In this document: positions 5,630 to 7,857 of the stretch, one piece after another
How the letters are laid out: each line of letters opens with the position of its first letter
Numbering within the stretch: position 1 is the stretch's first letter
Source of the DNA: Rhodospirillales bacterium Alpha_05
GTDB taxonomy: Bacteria; Pseudomonadota; Alphaproteobacteria; Rhodospirillales; Rhodospirillaceae
DNA: 7,857 nt
Direction of reading: 5' to 3'
NCBI GenBank assembly: GCA_001603335.1
Contig: LUYR01000342.1
Location: 1 to 7,857 of the forward strand
Notes under the pieces: generated by a model
The model's input: only the letters and a program-made list of their open reading frames with translations
Databases searched by the model: none
What the model was told of the DNA's origin: nothing
Position numbers and translations under genes: made by a program

Positions 5630-6760
5630 TCAGATGCAGTACTGCTTCAGCGGCTCGAAGCCGTTGAAGTTCACGCTCGCATACGACGCGGTGTAGGCGC
5701 CGGTCGCATGGAACTCGATCTTGTCGCCGGCCTGGAGGCCGACCGGAAGGCAGTAGCCCGCCTTGTCGTAGAGGATGTCGACGCTATCGCAGGTCGGACC
5801 GGCAAGGATCACCGGCGCGGTCTCTTCGCCGTCGCGGGTGGTGGTGACGCGATATTTGATCGCCTCGTCCATGGTCTCGGCCAATCCGTTGAAGCGGCCG
5901 ACGTCGAGGAACACCCAGCGGCGCTCGTCGTCGTAGGACTTCTTCGACACCAGCACGACTTCCGCCTGAAGGATGCCGGAGTCGCCCACCAGGGAGCGGC
6001 CGGGCTCGATCATCAGGGCCGGAATGCGGTTGCCGAAGTGGTTGGTCACCGCGTGCATCACCGCGTTGGCGTAGGCCGGCAGGCCTTCGACTTCGTCGAT
6101 GTAGTGCGCCGGGAAGCCGCCGCCGAGGTTGACCGCCTTCAGCTCGATGCCACGCTCCTGCAACGAGGTGAACAGCATCGCGACGCGCGACATGGCGACG
6201 TCCCACTGGTCGAGGGCGGTCTGCTGCGAGCCGACGTGGAACGACACGCCGTAGGGCTCGAGTCCAAGGTCGCGGGCCTCGGTGAGGAGGTCGACGGCCA
6301 TGTCGACCGCGCAGCCGAACTTACGGCTCAGCGGCCACTGCGCACCGGTGTTCTCGACGAGGATACGGCAGTAGACACGGCTGCCGGGCGCCGAGCGGGC
6401 GATTTTGTGGAGCTCCTCCTGCGAGTCGAGTGCATAGAGGCGAACACCCCTCCCGAAGGCAGCCTGGATATCGGCTTCCTTCTTGATGGTATTGCCGAAC
6501 GAAACGTTCAGCGGGTTCGCCCCGTTCGACAGGCAGAGGTCGATTTCGGGCAGGCTCGCGGTGTCGAAGGACGAGCCTTCGGCGGCCAGCATCCGCACCA
6601 CTTCCGGGGCGGGATTGGCCTTGACCGCATAAAACACCTGCGCAAGCGGCAGATGTTCACGCAGGTTACGATAATTCTGACGAATGATTTCCGTGTCGAC
6701 CACCAGGCAAGGGGTGGGCGGGCGGTGATGCTCCAGGAATTCCCGAATACGTTCGGACAT
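5630..6760 (-). CDS. PLP-dependent ornithine/lysine decarboxylase (alanine-racemase fold, group IV)
   Basis: This 376-residue cytosolic enzyme should convert ornithine to putrescine and/or lysine to cadaverine, feeding polyamine synthesis. Diagnostic blocks are YAVKANP with PLP lysine Lys47, SFHVGSQ with His175, LGGGFP at 212-217 and IEPGR at 251-255 around the cofactor phosphate. GPTCDSVD follows with catalytic Cys324 and Asp325 (donated across the dimer), then GAYTASYASVNFNGF with Tyr356. The length and the CDS motif match the short eukaryotic-like ODC/LODC type common in alphaproteobacteria. Diaminopimelate decarboxylase (EPGR yes, but about 420 aa with a different C-terminal block) and arginine decarboxylase (over 600 aa) fit less well. 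Ornithine versus lysine preference cannot be read with confidence. The start at 6760 has GGGGGA (6774-6769) 8 nt upstream. A leader of about 350 nt with RNA structure and tiny reading frames precedes it, suggesting post-transcriptional control. It is transcribed alone. Confidence 0.9.
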   Translation of the reverse strand: MSERIREFLEHHRPPTPCLVVDTEIIRQNYRNLREHLPLAQVFYAVKANPAPEVVRMLAAEGSSFDTASLPEIDLCLSNGANPLNVSFGNTIKKEADIQAAFGRGVRLYALDSQEELHKIARSAPGSRVYCRILVENTGAQWPLSRKFGCAVDMAVDLLTEARDLGLEPYGVSFHVGSQQTALDQWDVAMSRVAMLFTSLQERGIELKAVNLGGGFPAHYIDEVEGLPAYANAVMHAVTNHFGNRIPALMIEPGRSLVGDSGILQAEVVLVSKKSYDDERRWVFLDVGRFNGLAETMDEAIKYRVTTTRDGEETAPVILAGPTCDSVDILYDKAGYCLPVGLQAGDKIEFHATGAYTASYASVNFNGFEPLKQYCI

Positions 6761-6794
6761 GTTGTCAGTCCCCCGTTCGAAGGACCAGGCCGGA

Positions 6795-6821
6795 TCACAC
6801 GATCACATAGGCGCAGGTCAT
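6795..6821 (-). CDS. Possible leader micro-ORF 2 (8 aa)
   Basis: ATG at 6821 overlaps the stop of micro-ORF 1 and encodes MTCAYVIV, ending in TGA at 6797-6795, 34 nt before the decarboxylase ATG. It lies inside the 43 nt loop of the GGACCA/TGGTCC helix. It has no ribosome site of its own, so it would depend on coupling to micro-ORF 1. The frame extends upstream without a stop to a TTG at 7007, but that extension overlaps the hairpins and does not look like protein. Confidence 0.25.
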   Translation of the reverse strand: MTCAYVIV

Positions 6822-6844
6822 CGGATTAATTGGTCCAACGACAT
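6818..6844 (-). CDS. Possible leader micro-ORF 1 (8 aa)
   Basis: ATG at 6844 opens an 8-codon frame, MSLDQLIR, ending in TGA at 6820-6818. GAGGA lies only 2 nt upstream of the ATG, closer than usual. The stop overlaps the start of a second micro-ORF as ATGA. Codons 3-5 contain the GGACCA arm of the helix that competes with the decarboxylase ribosome-site pairing, so translation here could affect the downstream gene. Tiny frames arise by chance, and translation is unproven. Confidence 0.3.
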   Translation of the reverse strand: MSLDQLIR

Positions 6845-7117
6845 GTTCCTCAAGTGTTTCCACTCGAAAAACACCCCGTAACTTCAACCAGCAATCGTCC
6901 GGAGAGGAGACAGAACTTGACCCCGTGGCACACCGACCCTCGGTTCCACTTGCATCACCCGATGGGCGAACCATCCTGCGGGGGAAGCAATTTGCCTTGA
7001 CGTACAATACGCAATACGGCGGTCAAAATTCAGTTCCACCCCGAGCTTTCGCTCGGTCACGTGTCGTGCGTCGTTGCGTAGCCACCAAGGGTCAGAGGCA
7101 CGTGCGCAAGGACGGTC

Positions 7118-7146
7118 TATATAGGTCCAAACACACCCCCCGTAAA
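7118..7146 (-). promoter_or_regulatory. Candidate sigma-70-type promoter of the decarboxylase transcript
   Basis: On the minus strand, TTTACG (7146-7141, four of six to consensus) is 17 nt from TATATA (7123-7118, four of six). The predicted start is near 7111, just downstream of the thiG terminator, which would isolate the decarboxylase transcript and give the leader of about 350 nt. This is the best-spaced pair I found in the gap. Confidence 0.5.
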
Positions 7147-7159
7147 GAAAAAATCTCAA

Positions 7160-7193
7160 TAAAAAATGCGACCCGCCAATGAGCGGATCGCAT
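7160..7193 (-). terminator. Intrinsic terminator of thiG
   Basis: On the minus strand, ATGCGATCCGC (7193-7183) pairs with GCGGGTCGCAT (7176-7166) in an 11 bp helix with one U-G pair and a 6 nt loop. Six T residues follow at once. It begins about 28 nt after the thiG stop and is a textbook factor-independent terminator. Confidence 0.93.
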
Positions 7194-7221
7194 AGCTTTT
7201 AACGTTGTCTTTTCAATGACT

Positions 7222-7857
7222 TCAGATGAGCCCGGCGAGCGGCGAGGACGGGTCGGCGTAGAGCTTTTTCGGCATCCGCCCCGCGCGGTAGGCGAGACGT
7301 CCGCCCTCGACCGCGAGCCGCATCGCGCGCGCCATTTTCACCGGGTCCTTCGCGGCCGCGATCGCGGTGTTCATCAACACGCCGTCGCAGCCCAATTCCA
7401 TCGCCACAGCGGCGTCGGAGGCGGTGCCGACGCCCGCGTCGACGAGCACCGGCACGCGGGCCTCTTCGATGATCAGGCGGATGTTCACCGGGTTCTGGAT
7501 CCCGAGACCCGAGCCGATCGGCGCGGCGAGCGGCATGATCGCGCAGCAGCCCATTTCCTCGAGGTGCTTGGCCATGATCGGGTCGTCGCTGCAATAGACC
7601 ATCACGTCGAAGCCGTCCTTGATCAGGGCTTCGGCGGCGCGCACGGTTTCCATCATGTTGGGGTAGAGGGTCTTCTGGTCGCCCAGCACCTCGAGCTTGA
7701 CCAGATTCCAGCCGCCCGCCTCGCGCGCGAGGCGAAGGGTGCGCACCGCGTCCTCGGCGGCGAAGCACCCGGCGGTGTTGGGCAGGTAGGTGTATTTCTT
7801 CGGATCGACGAAATCCATCAGCATCGGCTGCTTCGGATCGCTGATGTTCACCCGCCG
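7222..7857 (-). CDS. thiG: Thiazole synthase ThiG, C-terminal part (5' end beyond right edge)
   Basis: The window holds the last 211 residues of a protein normally about 255-260 long, so roughly 45 N-terminal residues are missing. ThiG makes the thiazole phosphate ring of thiamine from 1-deoxyxylulose 5-phosphate, dehydroglycine or iminoglycine, and sulfur from ThiS thiocarboxylate. It is a cytosolic TIM barrel. Visible blocks are LPNTAGC at 25-31 of the visible part, NLVKLEVLGDQKTLYP with the Schiff-base lysine at visible residue 54 (7698-7696), and PIGSGLGIQNP. VDAGVGTASDAAVAMELGCD and GVLMNTAIA follow, where phosphate and substrate bind. The C-terminal PSSPLAGLI is typical. The frame enters from the edge as RRVNISDP, normal internal sequence, so a GTG in it at 7851 is not the start. 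Upstream thi genes and any TPP riboswitch would be off the window. The intrinsic terminator at 7160-7193 shows it is the last gene of its transcript. Confidence 0.95.
   Translation of the reverse strand, partial: RRVNISDPKQPMLMDFVDPKKYTYLPNTAGCFAAEDAVRTLRLAREAGGWNLVKLEVLGDQKTLYPNMMETVRAAEALIKDGFDVMVYCSDDPIMAKHLEEMGCCAIMPLAAPIGSGLGIQNPVNIRLIIEEARVPVLVDAGVGTASDAAVAMELGCDGVLMNTAIAAAKDPVKMARAMRLAVEGGRLAYRAGRMPKKLYADPSSPLAGLI

Larger units (their letters stand above)
6761..7111 (-). promoter_or_regulatory. Long structured 5' leader of the decarboxylase mRNA (possible speF-type RNA)
   Basis: This stretch has no convincing protein gene beyond two tiny frames. On the minus strand it holds several hairpins. 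CCGAGC-GAAA-GCTCGG at 7056-7041 is a perfect 6 bp stem with a GNRA loop, and CGAGTG-GAAA-CACTTG at 6866-6851 is another with one G-U pair. A bulged CCC/GGG plus GATGG/CCATC stem lies at 6958-6982, and ACCGA/TCGGT at 6932-6944. Near the gene, GGACCA (6836-6831) pairs with TGGTCC (6787-6782). That second arm can instead pair with GGAC (6771-6768) overlapping the ribosome site. A conserved leader RNA named speF is known upstream of ornithine decarboxylase genes in alphaproteobacteria. Membership here is inferred from gene context and structure, not from a recalled consensus. Confidence 0.5.

Noticed and set aside
6793..6807. Tandem GATCACA repeat in the leader
   Set aside because: Only two 7-mers one base apart. 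It overlaps micro-ORF 2 and is too short to mean much alone.
6988..7034. TTGACC followed by TACGTC or TATTGT on the minus strand as a second decarboxylase promoter
   Set aside because: The -35 is good, but the -10 options are either poor (16 nt spacer) or at the wrong distance (11 nt).
6795..7159. Minus-strand frames of 70 and 91 codons in the decarboxylase-thiG gap
   Set aside because: Low-complexity-free but domain-less translations with no ribosome sites. The DNA is better explained as a structured leader. Only the last 8 codons of the shorter frame (micro-ORF 2) were kept, at low confidence.
7222..7851. thiG starting at the in-frame GTG at 7851
   Set aside because: Residues before it (RR) and after it (NISDP) match internal ThiG sequence, and the protein would lack its normal first strand. 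The gene is cut by the window edge.

Overview
The window is GC-rich, gap-free bacterial DNA, and every gene in it looks chromosomal. I see no insertion sequence, phage gene, CRISPR array, tRNA or rRNA. The gene content is a BepA-like M48 protease followed by a DsbA/ScsC-like thiol oxidoreductase, a flagellar hook protein behind a sigma-54-type promoter, a short fold-III ornithine/lysine decarboxylase with a long leader, and ThiG. Together with the codon bias, this suggests a flagellated alphaproteobacterium, probably near Rhodospirillales. The taxonomic call is inference.

Left part (1-3016): a gamma-glutamyltransferase-family lipoprotein runs leftward off the edge. A two-gene rightward operon (M48 metalloprotease, then a DsbA-family protein 13 nt later) diverges from it. 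The two divergent start codons share one CATG, so there is no intergenic spacer. The operon products should both act in the periplasm on protein quality and disulfide state. The operon ends in a strong hairpin at 3026-3063.

Middle (3017-5629): a 190 bp spacer rich in inverted repeats leads to an auxin-efflux-carrier (AEC) family permease. It converges on a leftward flgE-like hook gene, with a near-perfect bidirectional terminator between them (4153-4189). The hook gene stands alone. It has a well-matched -24/-12 promoter and two near-identical CGGCAG-N3-CTGCCG palindromes 33 bp apart. Their centres lie about 85 and 117 bp upstream of the predicted start, where a sigma-54 activator would bind.

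Right part (5630-7857): a leftward PLP-dependent decarboxylase of the ornithine/lysine group, then a leader of about 350 nt, then the leftward 3' part of thiG with its own intrinsic terminator. The leader holds two GAAA-tetraloop hairpins, other hairpins, and two 8-codon upstream reading frames overlapping by ATGA. A 6 bp helix in it competes with a pairing that would cover the decarboxylase ribosome binding site. It is the best candidate here for a regulatory system not explained by the protein genes. It may belong to the known alphaproteobacterial speF RNA family, which a covariance-model search would settle.
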